Assembly (NCBI GenBank): GCA_002928875.1
Contig: PERO01000012.1
Coordinates: 62,001-126,000, forward strand
Direction: 5' to 3'
DNA: 64,000 nucleotides
Source of the DNA: Methylobacterium sp.
Lineage (GTDB): Bacteria > Pseudomonadota > Alphaproteobacteria > Rhizobiales > Beijerinckiaceae
In this document: positions 23,115-32,349 of the stretch, one piece after another
Layout: every line of letters begins with the position of its first letter
Numbering within the stretch: the stretch's first letter is position 1
Notes under the pieces: generated by a model
The model's input: the letters and a program-made list of their open reading frames with translations, nothing else
Databases searched by the model: none
Told to the model about the DNA's origin: nothing
Made by a program: the position numbers and the translations under genes

Positions 23115-25508
23115 CTAGGCCTGCGCCTGCACGAAGCTTTCCAGCACCATTTTCCGCCCGGCCTTGTCGAAATCGACTGTCAGCTTGTTGCCATCGACTT
23201 CCGCCACCGAGCCGGGGCCGAACTTGATGTGAAACACCCGGTCGCCTTCCCTGTAGCGCGAGGCTTGCGTGGTGGAGGAGGCGAGCACGCGGCCTTCGAT
23301 GGTGCGTGGGGCTGATCCGCCTGCACTCCAGCCGCGGCCCGGCTCCTGCGGCGCGCGGGAGGGCGTGAAGCCCGCTTCCTTCGCGGCCTGCATGCGCTGC
23401 CAGCCCGGCGTCTGGTAATTGGCGGCGGCGGGGTTCACCTTGTCGAAGCGGCTGCCGCCCATGCCGTAGCCCATGCGCTGCATCGAGCCATAGGTGCCCT
23501 GGCCCTCGACGACTTCCACATGCCCCGGCGGGAGTTCATCCACGAAGCGCGAGGGGACGGTGGATTGCCACAGCCCGTGAATGCGGCGGTTGGTGGCAAA
23601 ATAGAGCTTCGCGCGGCGTTTCGCGCGCGTCAGCCCGACATAGGCGAGGCGGCGCTCTTCTTCCAATCCGGCCCGGCCCTGCTCGTCGAGCGTGCGCTGC
23701 GAGGGGAACAGGCCTTCCTCCCAGCCCGGCAGGAAGACGGTCTCGAATTCGAGGCCCTTCGCGCCATGCAGCGTCATGATCGAGACGCGCGCCTCGTCCT
23801 CGCCTTGCGATTTTTCCATCACGAGGCCGACATGCTCGAGGAAGCCCGCGAGGTTCTCGAACTCCTCCATCGCGCGGACGAGTTCCTTGAGGTTGTCGAG
23901 CCGGCCCGCGGCATCGGCCGAACGGTCCTTCTTCCACATATCGGTGTAGCCACTCTCCTCGAGGATCATCTCCGCGAGTTCGTGATGCGGCGTGGTCTCG
24001 ATCAGCGAGGCCCAGCGGCCGATATTCTCGACGAGCGCGCGCAGGTTGGGCCGGGCGCGGGAGGAAATCTCGTCGCTCTCGACCAGCACACGCGCGGCCT
24101 GCAGCAGCGGCACGCGGTTGGGCCGGGCATAGGCGTGCAGCGCGTTCAGCACCGCATCGCCCAGGCCGCGCTTCGGCGTGTTGAAGATGCGCTCGAAGGC
24201 GAGGTCATCCGCGCCTTGGCTGACGATGCGCAGATAGGCGAGGGCATCGCGGATTTCCGCCCGCTCGTAGAACCGGGGCCCGCCGATGACGCGATAGGGA
24301 ATCGCGTTGGTGATGAAGCGCTCCTCGAATTCGCGCATCTGGAAGGAGGCGCGCACGAGGATCGCCATGTCCTGCAGGGAATGGCCCTTGTGCTGCAAGG
24401 CCTCGATCTCGTCGGCGACCATGCGGGCTTCCTCTTCGGAATCCCAGGCGCAGGCGACCGTGACGCGCTCGCCCTCCTCGCCATCGGTGAAGAGGGTCTT
24501 GCCGAGCCGGCCCTCGTTCTTCGCGATGAGATGCCCCGCCGCGCCGAGGATATGCCCGGTGGAACGGTAATTGCGCTCGAGGCGGATCACGGTCGCGCCG
24601 GGGAAATCCTTCTCGAAGCGCAGGATGTTGTCGACCTCCGCGCCGCGCCAGCCATAGATCGACTGGTCGTCGTCGCCCACGCAGCAGAGGTTCCTGTGGC
24701 CGGCGGCGAGCAGCCTCAGCCAGAGATATTGCGCGACGTTGGTATCCTGATACTCGTCCACCAGCATGAAGCGGAAACGACGCTGGAAATCCGCGAGGAT
24801 ATCCGGATTTTCCTGGAAGAGGCGGATGTTCTCGAGCAGGAGATCACCGAAATCGACCGCGTTCAGGGCCTTCAGCCGCTCCTGGTAGAGCTTGTAGAGT
24901 TCGCGCGCGCGGCCCTCGGCGAAGACATGCCCCTCGCCGGCGGAGACTTTCTCCGGGGTGAGCGCGCGGTTCTTCCAGCCATCGATCTGGAAGGCGAGGA
25001 TGCGGGCGGGCCAGCGCTTCTCGTCGATGTTCTCGGCCTGCAGGATCTGCTTCAGCAGGCGGATCTGGTCATCGGTGTCGAGGATGGTGAAATCCGAGCG
25101 CAGGCCGACGAGTTCGGCATGCCGGCGCAGGATCTTCGTGCCGATGGAGTGGAAGGTGCCGAGCCACGGCATGCCTTCGCCCACGGCGCCAATCAGCGCG
25201 GTGATGCGCTCCTTCATCTCGCGCGCGGCCTTGTTCGTGAAGGTCACGGCGAGAATCTCGCCGGCGCGCGCGCGGCCCGTCGCAATCACATGCGCGATGC
25301 GGCTGGTGAGAACCTTCGTCTTGCCCGTGCCCGCGCCCGCGAGCACCAGCACCGGGCCATCGAGTGTTTCCACCGCGCGCTGCTGCTCGGGGTTCAGCCC
25401 CTGGAGGTGGACAGCCGGTCGCGCGGCGGCCATGGCGCGCGCGGCGATGCCACCCGCCGGGCGGGCGGGCGGCGGCGTCCATTCATCGAGCGAGAACGGA
25501 TCGGACAA
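23115..25508 (-). CDS. uvrD: ATP-dependent DNA helicase UvrD/PcrA type
   Basis: Superfamily 1A 3'-5' helicase acting in nucleotide excision and mismatch repair. Q-motif LNPEQQRAVE, Walker A GAGTGKT at residues 58-64, motif Ia TFTNKAAREMKERI, motif II VDEYQDTNVAQY, motif III GDDDQSIYGWRGA, motif IV RLERNYRS, motif V MTLHGAKGLEFETVFLPG and motif VI YVGLTRAKRR are all present in order. 797 residues is normal. A TTG start at 25508 is supported by AAAGGAAA upstream. I see no partner nuclease gene beside it, so it looks like the housekeeping helicase. Confidence 0.94.
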   Translation of the reverse strand: MSDPFSLDEWTPPPARPAGGIAARAMAAARPAVHLQGLNPEQQRAVETLDGPVLVLAGAGTGKTKVLTSRIAHVIATGRARAGEILAVTFTNKAAREMKERITALIGAVGEGMPWLGTFHSIGTKILRRHAELVGLRSDFTILDTDDQIRLLKQILQAENIDEKRWPARILAFQIDGWKNRALTPEKVSAGEGHVFAEGRARELYKLYQERLKALNAVDFGDLLLENIRLFQENPDILADFQRRFRFMLVDEYQDTNVAQYLWLRLLAAGHRNLCCVGDDDQSIYGWRGAEVDNILRFEKDFPGATVIRLERNYRSTGHILGAAGHLIAKNEGRLGKTLFTDGEEGERVTVACAWDSEEEARMVADEIEALQHKGHSLQDMAILVRASFQMREFEERFITNAIPYRVIGGPRFYERAEIRDALAYLRIVSQGADDLAFERIFNTPKRGLGDAVLNALHAYARPNRVPLLQAARVLVESDEISSRARPNLRALVENIGRWASLIETTPHHELAEMILEESGYTDMWKKDRSADAAGRLDNLKELVRAMEEFENLAGFLEHVGLVMEKSQGEDEARVSIMTLHGAKGLEFETVFLPGWEEGLFPSQRTLDEQGRAGLEEERRLAYVGLTRAKRRAKLYFATNRRIHGLWQSTVPSRFVDELPPGHVEVVEGQGTYGSMQRMGYGMGGSRFDKVNPAAANYQTPGWQRMQAAKEAGFTPSRAPQEPGRGWSAGGSAPRTIEGRVLASSTTQASRYREGDRVFHIKFGPGSVAEVDGNKLTVDFDKAGRKMVLESFVQAQA

Positions 25509-25646
25509 GCCGGTTTCCTTTGCTGGCGAAGCCGCGCTGGCGGGCCCTCAAAGGAGACATGATGGCTGATTCGCAAGCGGCGTGCGTTTGCGTTGAAATG
25601 GGACGAAGCGCCGCCGCTTGCAAGCATCCTCAGGCGATGACGCGCC

Positions 25647-26111
25647 TCACGGTGCTTTCGAGAGGTTCGGCCAGTTCACATTCGCCTTGCTGATGTGACC
25701 GGGAATATCGGTCTTCCAGCGCTCGCGAACCTCGAGATTGTAATTCAGGTAGAGCTTGCCCTGATGGACGGCCCAGGCCTGGGGATCGGCTGGGGCGGTA
25801 TAGCCCTGCGCAACCGCCCACGAGCAGAAGCCGCCATATTGCGGCGCATATTTCGCCGGGTTGGCCTTGAAGAGGTCGCGGTTGGCCGTGCTGGCGAAAC
25901 GCCATTCCACGCCCTGATGCATCAGCGTGATGCTTTCCGAGCCGGGCCTTGGCTTGCCCTCGGTGAAATAGGCGACCGGATCGTAGCCGCTGACCGCCAC
26001 GCCGGCGAGGCGGCTCATTTCGATCATGGCCAGGGCCGGGCGAAGCAGGCCGATTCCCACGATTCCAAGGGTAGCGCTGCCGATGAGCGCGCGTCGGGAC
26101 AAGGTGGACAT
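25647..26111 (-). CDS. Tat-exported YHS domain protein
   Basis: A twin-arginine signal (STLSRRALIG, then a hydrophobic stretch ending RPALA) directs export. The mature part contains a YHS-like domain: AVSGYDPVAYFTEGKP, VEWRFASTANRDLFKANPAKYAPQYGGFCSWAV. Such domains often sit in metal-related or redox proteins; the specific role is unknown. About 154 residues. The ATG at 26111 has AAAGGAACG upstream; longer reading frames upstream lack support. It is transcribed away from the DUF1993 gene. Confidence 0.8.
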   Translation of the reverse strand: MSTLSRRALIGSATLGIVGIGLLRPALAMIEMSRLAGVAVSGYDPVAYFTEGKPRPGSESITLMHQGVEWRFASTANRDLFKANPAKYAPQYGGFCSWAVAQGYTAPADPQAWAVHQGKLYLNYNLEVRERWKTDIPGHISKANVNWPNLSKAP

Positions 26112-26319
26112 TCCGGTCGTTCCTTTCGCAAGGTGTGGCCGCGACCTGTGACGACGAGTGCCACAGGCCACGCGTTCCTCGCGTCACGTCAAGCGTTAGT
26201 CGGCCTGACCGTCCACACACGCCTTGGTGAGACCGGGGTGAGCGGCATGCAGCCTCTTGCATGTCGCGCGGCAAGGCAGCAGTTTCCGCTTCCCGCGCCA
26301 CTGCCCTGAGGATGATTCC

Positions 26320-26823
26320 ATGCCCGCGATGAGCCAGATGACCAAGCCTGCCTTTGCCCACATGCTCGGGGCGCTCGATCGCATCCTCGACAAGCTGGCC
26401 GCGCATTGCGAGGCGAAGAAGGTCGAGCCTGGCGTCTATCTCGGCCTGCGGCTCTATCCCGACATGTTCGCGCTGACCCGCCAGGTGCAGATCGCCTGCG
26501 ATTTCGCGAAAGGCGCCGTGGCGCGCCTCTCCGGCCGCGAGAATCCGGCCTGGACGGATACCGAAACCACCATTCCCGAACTCAAGGAGCGAATCGCGAA
26601 GACGCTCGCCTATATCGCCTCGGTGCCGGATTCGGAGATCGACGGCAGCGAGGAGCGCACCATCACGCTGAAGATCCGCGGGCAGGACATGTCCTTTCCC
26701 GGCCTGACCTATGTGAACTTCGTGGTGCTGCCGAACTTCTATTTCCACCTCTCGACCGCCTACGGCATCCTGCGCAATGCCGGCCTCGAGATCGGCAAGA
26801 ACGATTTCCTCGGCCGCACCTGA
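26320..26823 (+). CDS. DUF1993 family protein
   Basis: 167-residue soluble protein matching the DUF1993 pattern: LGALDRILDKLAAHCEAKKV, VYLGLRLYPDMFALTRQVQIACDFAKGA, then FVVLPNFYFHLSTAYGILRNAGLEIGKNDFLG. The fold resembles DinB-like four-helix bundles; no function is established. The ATG at 26320 follows GAGG at eight bases; earlier in-frame starts give a non-conserved leader. Divergent from the YHS gene. Confidence 0.85.
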   Translation: MPAMSQMTKPAFAHMLGALDRILDKLAAHCEAKKVEPGVYLGLRLYPDMFALTRQVQIACDFAKGAVARLSGRENPAWTDTETTIPELKERIAKTLAYIASVPDSEIDGSEERTITLKIRGQDMSFPGLTYVNFVVLPNFYFHLSTAYGILRNAGLEIGKNDFLGRT

Positions 26824-26988
26824 CGCGCCCGGCCTGAACCGGCGGCGCGGCGCATGGGTCGTTCCGCATGCGCGCCGCCATCCCGACCTGCCCATGCTTT
26901 CCCGTCTGGCCCTTGCCTTGCCGGGATAGGACAGGCATGCTGACCGAAATCCGGCGTCCGTGAAGCCGGAACGAGGGGGAAGATCGCC

Positions 26989-28383
26989 ATGCGTCCGTCA
27001 CCGGAGGCCGTCGCCAGCGCGACGCTCGAATTCCAGCGTCGCTTCGGCAACCGGGCCGTCACCAGCCAGTCCGTGCGCGAGCAGCATGCGCACACCACGA
27101 CCTGGATCCCGAACCAGCCGCCGGACATCGTCGTCTTCGCCGAGAGCGAGGAGGATGTGCGCGATGCGGTGAAGATCGCGGCGGTGCATGCCCTGCCGAT
27201 CGTGCCGTTCGGCACGGGTTCGTCGCTGGAAGGGCATGTGAACGCGCCGTTCGGCGGCGTCTCGATCGACATGCAGGGCATGAAGAAGATCCTCGCCGTG
27301 CATCCCGAGGATCTCGACTGCATCGTCGAGCCCGGCGTCACCCGCAAGGAACTCAACGAATATTTGAAGAGCTACGGCCTGTTCTTCCCCATCGATCCCG
27401 GCGCGGATGCCTCCATCGGCGGCATGGTGGCGACCCGCGCCTCCGGCACCAATGCCGTGCGCTACGGCACGATGAAGGACAACGTGCTGGCGCTCGAGGC
27501 CATTCTCCCCAATGGCGAACGGCTCGTCACGGCGCGGCGCGCGAAAAAGACCTCCGCCGGCTATGATCTCACGCGTCTGCTGGTTGGTTCCGAAGGCACG
27601 CTCGGCATCGTCACCAAGATCACGCTGAAGCTCTCCGGCCTGCCCGAGGCGGTGTCGGCCGGCGTCTGTCCGTTCCCGGATATCGAGAGCGCGGCGCAGG
27701 CGACGATCCTCACCATCCAGTCCGGTCTTCCCGTGGCGCGCATCGAATTGCTCGACGAGGTGCAGGTCCGGGCCTGCAACGCCTATTCGAAGCTCTCCCT
27801 GCCCGAGCAGCCGATTCTGTTCGTGGAATTCCACGGCACCGAGCAGGGCGTCGCCGAGCAGGCCGAGCGTTTTGGCGAGATCGCGGCGGAACTCGGCGGC
27901 GGGCCCTTTACCTGGGCAACCAAACCGGAAGACCGCACGAAATTGTGGGAAGCGCGCCACAACGCCTACTGGGCGTCCCTTACCTTGCGCCCCGGCGCGA
28001 AGGGCATCTCGACCGATGTCTGCGTGCCCATCTCGCGGCTGGCGGAATGCATCGCCGAGACAAAGGCGGATCTCGACCGGTGCGGCCTCATCTCGCCCAT
28101 TGTCGGGCATGTGGGTGACGGCAATTTCCACTGCCTGCCGCTGATCGACATGTCGAATGAAGCGGAAATCGAGGCGGCGAAGGGCTTCATGGCCCGCCTG
28201 GTGACGCGCGCGCTGGCCATGGAGGGCACCTGCACGGGCGAGCATGGCGTGGGGCAGGGCAAGATCAAGTATCTCGAAACTGAACTCGGCGCGCCCGCCC
28301 TTGATGTCATGCGGCTCATCAAGAAGGCGCTCGATCCACAGAACCTGATGAATCCGGGCAAGATCGTCACGATTGGGTCGTGA
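26989..28383 (+). CDS. FAD-linked oxidoreductase, GlcD / D-lactate dehydrogenase (cytochrome) type
   Basis: Predicted flavoprotein oxidising a 2-hydroxy acid such as D-lactate or glycolate and passing electrons to a quinone or cytochrome. The N-terminal PCMH FAD-binding domain shows PIVPFGTGSSLEGHV, GADASIGGMVATRASGTNAVRYGTM and LLVGSEGTLGIVTK. The C-terminal FAD-oxidase domain has ISPIVGHVGDGNFHCLPL and CTGEHGVGQGK, ending MNPGKIV. 464 residues; no signal peptide. AGGGGGA precedes the ATG. No GlcE/GlcF subunits lie beside it, favouring a single-subunit D-lactate dehydrogenase over a glycolate oxidase complex, but the substrate is inferred. Confidence 0.86.
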   Translation: MRPSPEAVASATLEFQRRFGNRAVTSQSVREQHAHTTTWIPNQPPDIVVFAESEEDVRDAVKIAAVHALPIVPFGTGSSLEGHVNAPFGGVSIDMQGMKKILAVHPEDLDCIVEPGVTRKELNEYLKSYGLFFPIDPGADASIGGMVATRASGTNAVRYGTMKDNVLALEAILPNGERLVTARRAKKTSAGYDLTRLLVGSEGTLGIVTKITLKLSGLPEAVSAGVCPFPDIESAAQATILTIQSGLPVARIELLDEVQVRACNAYSKLSLPEQPILFVEFHGTEQGVAEQAERFGEIAAELGGGPFTWATKPEDRTKLWEARHNAYWASLTLRPGAKGISTDVCVPISRLAECIAETKADLDRCGLISPIVGHVGDGNFHCLPLIDMSNEAEIEAAKGFMARLVTRALAMEGTCTGEHGVGQGKIKYLETELGAPALDVMRLIKKALDPQNLMNPGKIVTIGS

Positions 28384-28465
28384 TCCTCGGAAAAGCTCGC
28401 GCTAGATTGCCTGAACAAGGCGCGTTCCGGGGAATCACCCCCGGCCGGAAAGAGGTGTCGCGGGT

Positions 28466-31400
28466 TTGCGGATCGTAAGGGAAAGCCTCACGGCTCTGGC
28501 GGCGCTTCTGGCGGTCGCCCTCGTGGCATTGGCCGCGGTGCCGCCCTTCATCGACTGGAAGCCCTGGCGCGAGCGGATCGCGGCACTCGCGGCGCCGACC
28601 CTGGGCCTGCCGATCCGCTTCGGCGGCGAATTGCGCCTTTCCCTGCTGCCGACGCCCGAAATCGATGCCGATCAGGTGTCGATCGGCCCGGAGGACCGGC
28701 CTCTGCTGACGGCGGGACGGCTCACCTTGTCGCTCGATCTCACCGCTTTGGCGCGCGGCATCCTGCGCATCACCGAGGCGCGCGGCGATCAGGTGAGCGT
28801 GCGGGCCGAGGCGATCGACCTGCTGCCGAAGCCGGGGGAGCGACCCACCGCGCCCGGTCGCAAGCTGGGGCTCGACCGCCTCACGCTGAAGAGCGTCACC
28901 CTGATCCGCAAGGATGCCGACGACGCCCTCGCGCCGCCGCTCGATATCGTTCTGGAGGCACCGGATTTCGCCGGGCCGTTCCGTTTCGAGGTGACGATCC
29001 CGCGAGAGGGGCGCGAATGGCGCGGGCAGATCGGCCGCTTCGAGGATGGCCGTGCGCGTCTGCGCGCGACGGCGGAAGACCATCCCCGCGCGATCCGCGC
29101 CATGGCCGATGGCTGGTTCGGCCAGCCGGGCCATCCCTCCCAGCCCGCCTTCGACGGCCAGGTCCAGGTGTCGGGCAACCCGGTTTTCGGGCGCGGCAGC
29201 GAGACGGTCCAGATGCCCTTCGACCTGCAGGCCCGCGTGCTGCTGCAGGCGGGGCAACTCGTGGCCGACCCGGTGACGCTCAATATCGGTGGCGAACGCG
29301 GCCTGTCGACGACGGGCAAGGGGTTCCTCGATCTGATGCAGCCGCGCCCCGCGCTGCGGCTGGAGCTTGCGGCGCGGCGTTTTGATCTGGCCCGGGCGCT
29401 CGCGCGCGATCCCGAACGCGAGCCCCGGCCGCGCGACGGGCTGGCCGAGGCCAATACGGTCATCGACTGGCTGAACGAGACCTTGCGCGAGAGCTTGCCG
29501 ATCGACCTCGCGCTCGATCTCGCGGTGTCGCAGGTCCAGCTCGCGCATGGCGCAGCGCAGGATGTGCGGTTGCAGGCCGGTTTTCGCGGGGACGCGCTGG
29601 CGCTCGATCGCTTCGAGGCGCGCCTCGCGGGGCGCAATACCTTCGCCTTCGAGCGCAAGGCCGATGCCGCCGATCCGGTGGATGGCGTGCTCAACCTGTC
29701 CTTCGCCGATCTTCCGGCCTTCGCCCGCGCCTTTGGCCTCGCGGCGCCGGAGGGTCTTCCCGCCGAGGCGAGCCTGCGCATGGCGCTGCGGCGCGCCGGA
29801 GGGCGGCTCGAAGCCTCCGATCTCGTGGTGGAGAGCGCCGCGGGACAATTGCGGGGCCGGATGAGCCTCGCGCCGGCGCCGCCGGGCCGCAGCCTGCCAC
29901 CGGTTCTGGCCTTCGCGCTCGATGCCGATCGCTTCGATGCCCGCCTCGTGGGTCTGGGCGATCCGCTCGGCAGCCCCGCTTTGTGGCTCGGCATCGACGG
30001 CCGGCTCGACATCCGCGAGGTGGTGTATGACGGGCGCGGCATCGGTTCGATCCGCCTCGCCTTCACCCGCGAGGGCCCGCGCACGCGCTTCGACGAACTG
30101 ACCTTGCGCGGCCGGGCCGGCGAGGAAATCCGGATCTCCGGCCAGATCGCGGAAGGCGAAATGGTCGCGACCGCCAAGATCGATGCCGAAAAGCTCGAGG
30201 ATCTGTCGCGCATGGCCGAAGCCATTGCGCCGGGCCCCTGGTCCGCCGCCCTGCGCGCCCGCGCGAGCCTGTTCGAGCCGGCTCTGGCGCTGGCCCGCAT
30301 TCGCATCGACCAGAAGAACGGCGAAACGATCTGGACCATCGAGGGCGAGGGGCGGTTGGGCGGTTCCGTCATCGCCGTGACATCGCAATCCGAGGTGCGG
30401 GGACAGGATCTGCACCTCTCGCTGACCGGCGAGGTCTCGCAGGCGGACAGCGCCCGGCTGGTGCGGCAGATCGCGGGCGTGGTGCCGGCCGCCGGCACCC
30501 GCCTGCCGGTGCAGCCGGGCAAGCTCGGCGTGACGCTGGAGGGCAATCCGCGCCGCCTCCTATCCCTCAAGATGCAGGGCGATTTGCTCGGCACCCAGAT
30601 TTCCGCCGACGGCTCCGTCAGCCTGTTCCGGGCGCAGCCGTTCGACGGGCTGTTCACCCTGCGCGCCGTCGATCTCGCGCCGCTCTACCGGGCGCTGGGC
30701 GGTGGCGCGCCGGCGCTGCCCGATGGGACGCCGGCGCGCGTGCAGGGGCGGTTCTTCGCGGAGCCGACGAAACTCACGCTGACCGCGTTTTCCGGAGAGA
30801 TCGGCCCCAATGCGGTGCAGGGCGAAATCTCGTTCGATGTCGCGCGTGGCGGTCAGGTCGCCGGGCAGCTGCGCCTGGGCGATCTCCAACTGCCGTCGCT
30901 TCTCGCACCCGTGATGCCGCAATCCGGCCTCGTGCCGCTGCAGGGCCCGGCCTCCACGCGGGGCTTTCCGCCGCCGCTCGCGCCGTTCCGGCCGGGGGAT
31001 CTCTGGATCGAGGCGCGTTCCCTGACATTGGCCGAGGGCTTGCGGCTCGCCGAGCCGAAATTCGTGTTGCGCTTCGCGCCGGGCCTCGTCGCGATCGAGG
31101 GGCTCGACGCTCGGACCGGCGATGCCCGGCTCGGCGGACAGGTGACGCTGATGCGCGAGGGCGAGGCGGTCAACATGGCCGGGCGTCTCGCCTTTGCGCG
31201 TTTGCCTCTGCCGGGCGCGGGCGCGCGGGCGGAAGGGGAGATTCCCTTCACCAGCCAGGGGCGTTCCCTGCAGGATCTGCTCGTCAATCTCGGTGGTGCG
31301 GGGCGGATCGAGATCGAGGCGGTGACTTTGCCCCTGGCCGACCCGACCGCCCTGCCGCGGCTGTTCCAGCGCCCCATGACGGAACTCACACCGATCGACG

Positions 31401-32119
31401 AAAACCGGCTGGGCGGTCTGCTGGATGCGGAATTGCAGAAGGGCGCGGTGCGGCTGCCGCCCTTCTCGCTGCCGATCACGCTTGCGGGCGGCGTCCTGCG
31501 GCTCTCCGGCCCGCCGGTGAACATGGGGAGCGTGACATTGCAGCCGGGTTTCGTGCTGGATCTGCCCCGGCTCTCCTATGATCTGCGCCTGGCCCAGCGT
31601 CTCAATGCGGCGCCCAAGGGCTGGCTGGGCGCGCTGCCCGAAATCGCCTTGAGCTGGAGCGGTCGCGCCGGCTGGCCGCCGGGTGATGCGCGGCGCACGC
31701 TCGTCGTCTCCGCCCTGCTGAACGGCCTGCTCGCCGTGGGCCTGCAGCGCGATCTCGAAACCATCGAGACCTTCGAGGCCGATCAGCGCGAGCGCTCGTT
31801 CTTCCTGCGCCGTGTGCGCGCGGAGGCGGAGACCGAGCGCCGCCGGCAGGAGGCGGAAAAACGCCGACAGGAAGTGGAAGCCGAGCGTCGTCGACAGGAA
31901 GCGGAGGCCGAACGCCGTCGACAGGAAGCAGAAGCCGAGCGTCGTCGACAGGAAGCGGAGGCCGAACGCCGTCGGCAGGAAGCGGAAACCGAGCGCCGCC
32001 GGCAGGAAGCGGAAGCCGAGCGTCGTCGGCAGGAAGTGGAAGCCGAACGTCGCCGTGCCTCCGAGACGCCGGCGCCCGGCAATGCCCCGCTCAATCTGGT
32101 TCCGCAGCCGATCCCGTGA
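28466..32119 (+). CDS. Very large AsmA-like protein with repetitive charged C-terminus
   Basis: 1217 residues. An N-terminal signal anchor (LTALAALLAVALVALAAVPPFIDW) is followed by AsmA-type beta-rich repeats (IRFGGELRLSLLPTPEIDADQVSIG; the later TLRGRAGEEIRISGQIAEG and the C-terminal PTALPRLFQRPMTELTPIDEN region). AsmA-family proteins are envelope proteins thought to bridge or shuttle lipids towards the outer membrane. The last about 95 residues differ: seven or so 9-residue units of the ERRRQEAEA type (residues about 1124-1197) predicted to form a charged single helix, then a short Pro-rich end. It starts at TTG with AGAGGTG upstream. It overlaps the convergent RHH gene by 29 bases. Confidence 0.85.
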   Translation: MRIVRESLTALAALLAVALVALAAVPPFIDWKPWRERIAALAAPTLGLPIRFGGELRLSLLPTPEIDADQVSIGPEDRPLLTAGRLTLSLDLTALARGILRITEARGDQVSVRAEAIDLLPKPGERPTAPGRKLGLDRLTLKSVTLIRKDADDALAPPLDIVLEAPDFAGPFRFEVTIPREGREWRGQIGRFEDGRARLRATAEDHPRAIRAMADGWFGQPGHPSQPAFDGQVQVSGNPVFGRGSETVQMPFDLQARVLLQAGQLVADPVTLNIGGERGLSTTGKGFLDLMQPRPALRLELAARRFDLARALARDPEREPRPRDGLAEANTVIDWLNETLRESLPIDLALDLAVSQVQLAHGAAQDVRLQAGFRGDALALDRFEARLAGRNTFAFERKADAADPVDGVLNLSFADLPAFARAFGLAAPEGLPAEASLRMALRRAGGRLEASDLVVESAAGQLRGRMSLAPAPPGRSLPPVLAFALDADRFDARLVGLGDPLGSPALWLGIDGRLDIREVVYDGRGIGSIRLAFTREGPRTRFDELTLRGRAGEEIRISGQIAEGEMVATAKIDAEKLEDLSRMAEAIAPGPWSAALRARASLFEPALALARIRIDQKNGETIWTIEGEGRLGGSVIAVTSQSEVRGQDLHLSLTGEVSQADSARLVRQIAGVVPAAGTRLPVQPGKLGVTLEGNPRRLLSLKMQGDLLGTQISADGSVSLFRAQPFDGLFTLRAVDLAPLYRALGGGAPALPDGTPARVQGRFFAEPTKLTLTAFSGEIGPNAVQGEISFDVARGGQVAGQLRLGDLQLPSLLAPVMPQSGLVPLQGPASTRGFPPPLAPFRPGDLWIEARSLTLAEGLRLAEPKFVLRFAPGLVAIEGLDARTGDARLGGQVTLMREGEAVNMAGRLAFARLPLPGAGARAEGEIPFTSQGRSLQDLLVNLGGAGRIEIEAVTLPLADPTALPRLFQRPMTELTPIDENRLGGLLDAELQKGAVRLPPFSLPITLAGGVLRLSGPPVNMGSVTLQPGFVLDLPRLSYDLRLAQRLNAAPKGWLGALPEIALSWSGRAGWPPGDARRTLVVSALLNGLLAVGLQRDLETIETFEADQRERSFFLRRVRAEAETERRRQEAEKRRQEVEAERRRQEAEAERRRQEAEAERRRQEAEAERRRQEAETERRRQEAEAERRRQEVEAERRRASETPAPGNAPLNLVPQPIP
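31835..32056 (+). repeat. In-frame 27-base tandem repeats in the AsmA-like gene
   Basis: About seven units encode variants of ERRRQEAEA (ERRRQEVEA, ERRRQEAET, EKRRQEVEA). Units differ at synonymous sites (CGCCGT versus CGTCGT, CAGGAAGCG versus CAGGAAGTG), so they are not all recent copies. Copy number is a plausible site of length variation between strains. Confidence 0.85.
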
Positions 32120-32336
32120 TCATGCCCTTGGCCATCAGGCCGGTGACCAGATGGATGCGAATGGCCGAGGAGAGGTTGGTGTCGCGTCGGGCGCGGTCGA
32201 TCGTTTCCACGATGGCCGCGACACTCAACCCCTGCGCCCTGGCCTCGGACTGAAGAAGCCGCCAGAACGGCTCCTCCAGCGAGATCGAGGTGCGATGTCC
32301 CGCAATCGTGAGCGAGCGCTTGACGACCGCGCTCAT
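32091..32336 (-). CDS. Ribbon-helix-helix domain protein
   Basis: 81-residue protein with the RHH_4-type pattern VVKRSLTIAGHRTSISLEEPFWRLLQSEARAQGLSVAAIVETID and NLSSAIRIHLV. The family is assumed to be DNA-binding, but no member's regulon is known to me. Its 3' end overlaps the 3' end of the AsmA-like gene by 29 bases, tail to tail. It lies just downstream of the Bug-type binding protein gene on the same strand (13 bases), suggesting cotranscription. Confidence 0.82.
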   Translation of the reverse strand: MSAVVKRSLTIAGHRTSISLEEPFWRLLQSEARAQGLSVAAIVETIDRARRDTNLSSAIRIHLVTGLMAKGMITGSAAEPD

Positions 32337-32349
32337 GCGGAAACAGTGC

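Noticed and set aside
23115..25508. UvrD as the partner helicase (GajB-like) of the OLD-like protein, making a Gabija pair
   Set aside because: It is about 28 kb away, on the other strand, of native composition, and looks like the housekeeping UvrD; Gabija genes are adjacent.
23520..25562. 680-codon plus-strand frame opposite uvrD
   Set aside because: Antisense shadow of a gene with all helicase motifs intact.
28367..30415. Long minus-strand frame opposite the AsmA-like gene
   Set aside because: Shadow frame: low-complexity Arg/Gln/Glu sequence, no domain, no ribosome site.
31835..32056. Possible CRISPR array from evenly spaced repeats
   Set aside because: The repeats are contiguous 27-base coding units with no spacers and keep one reading frame.
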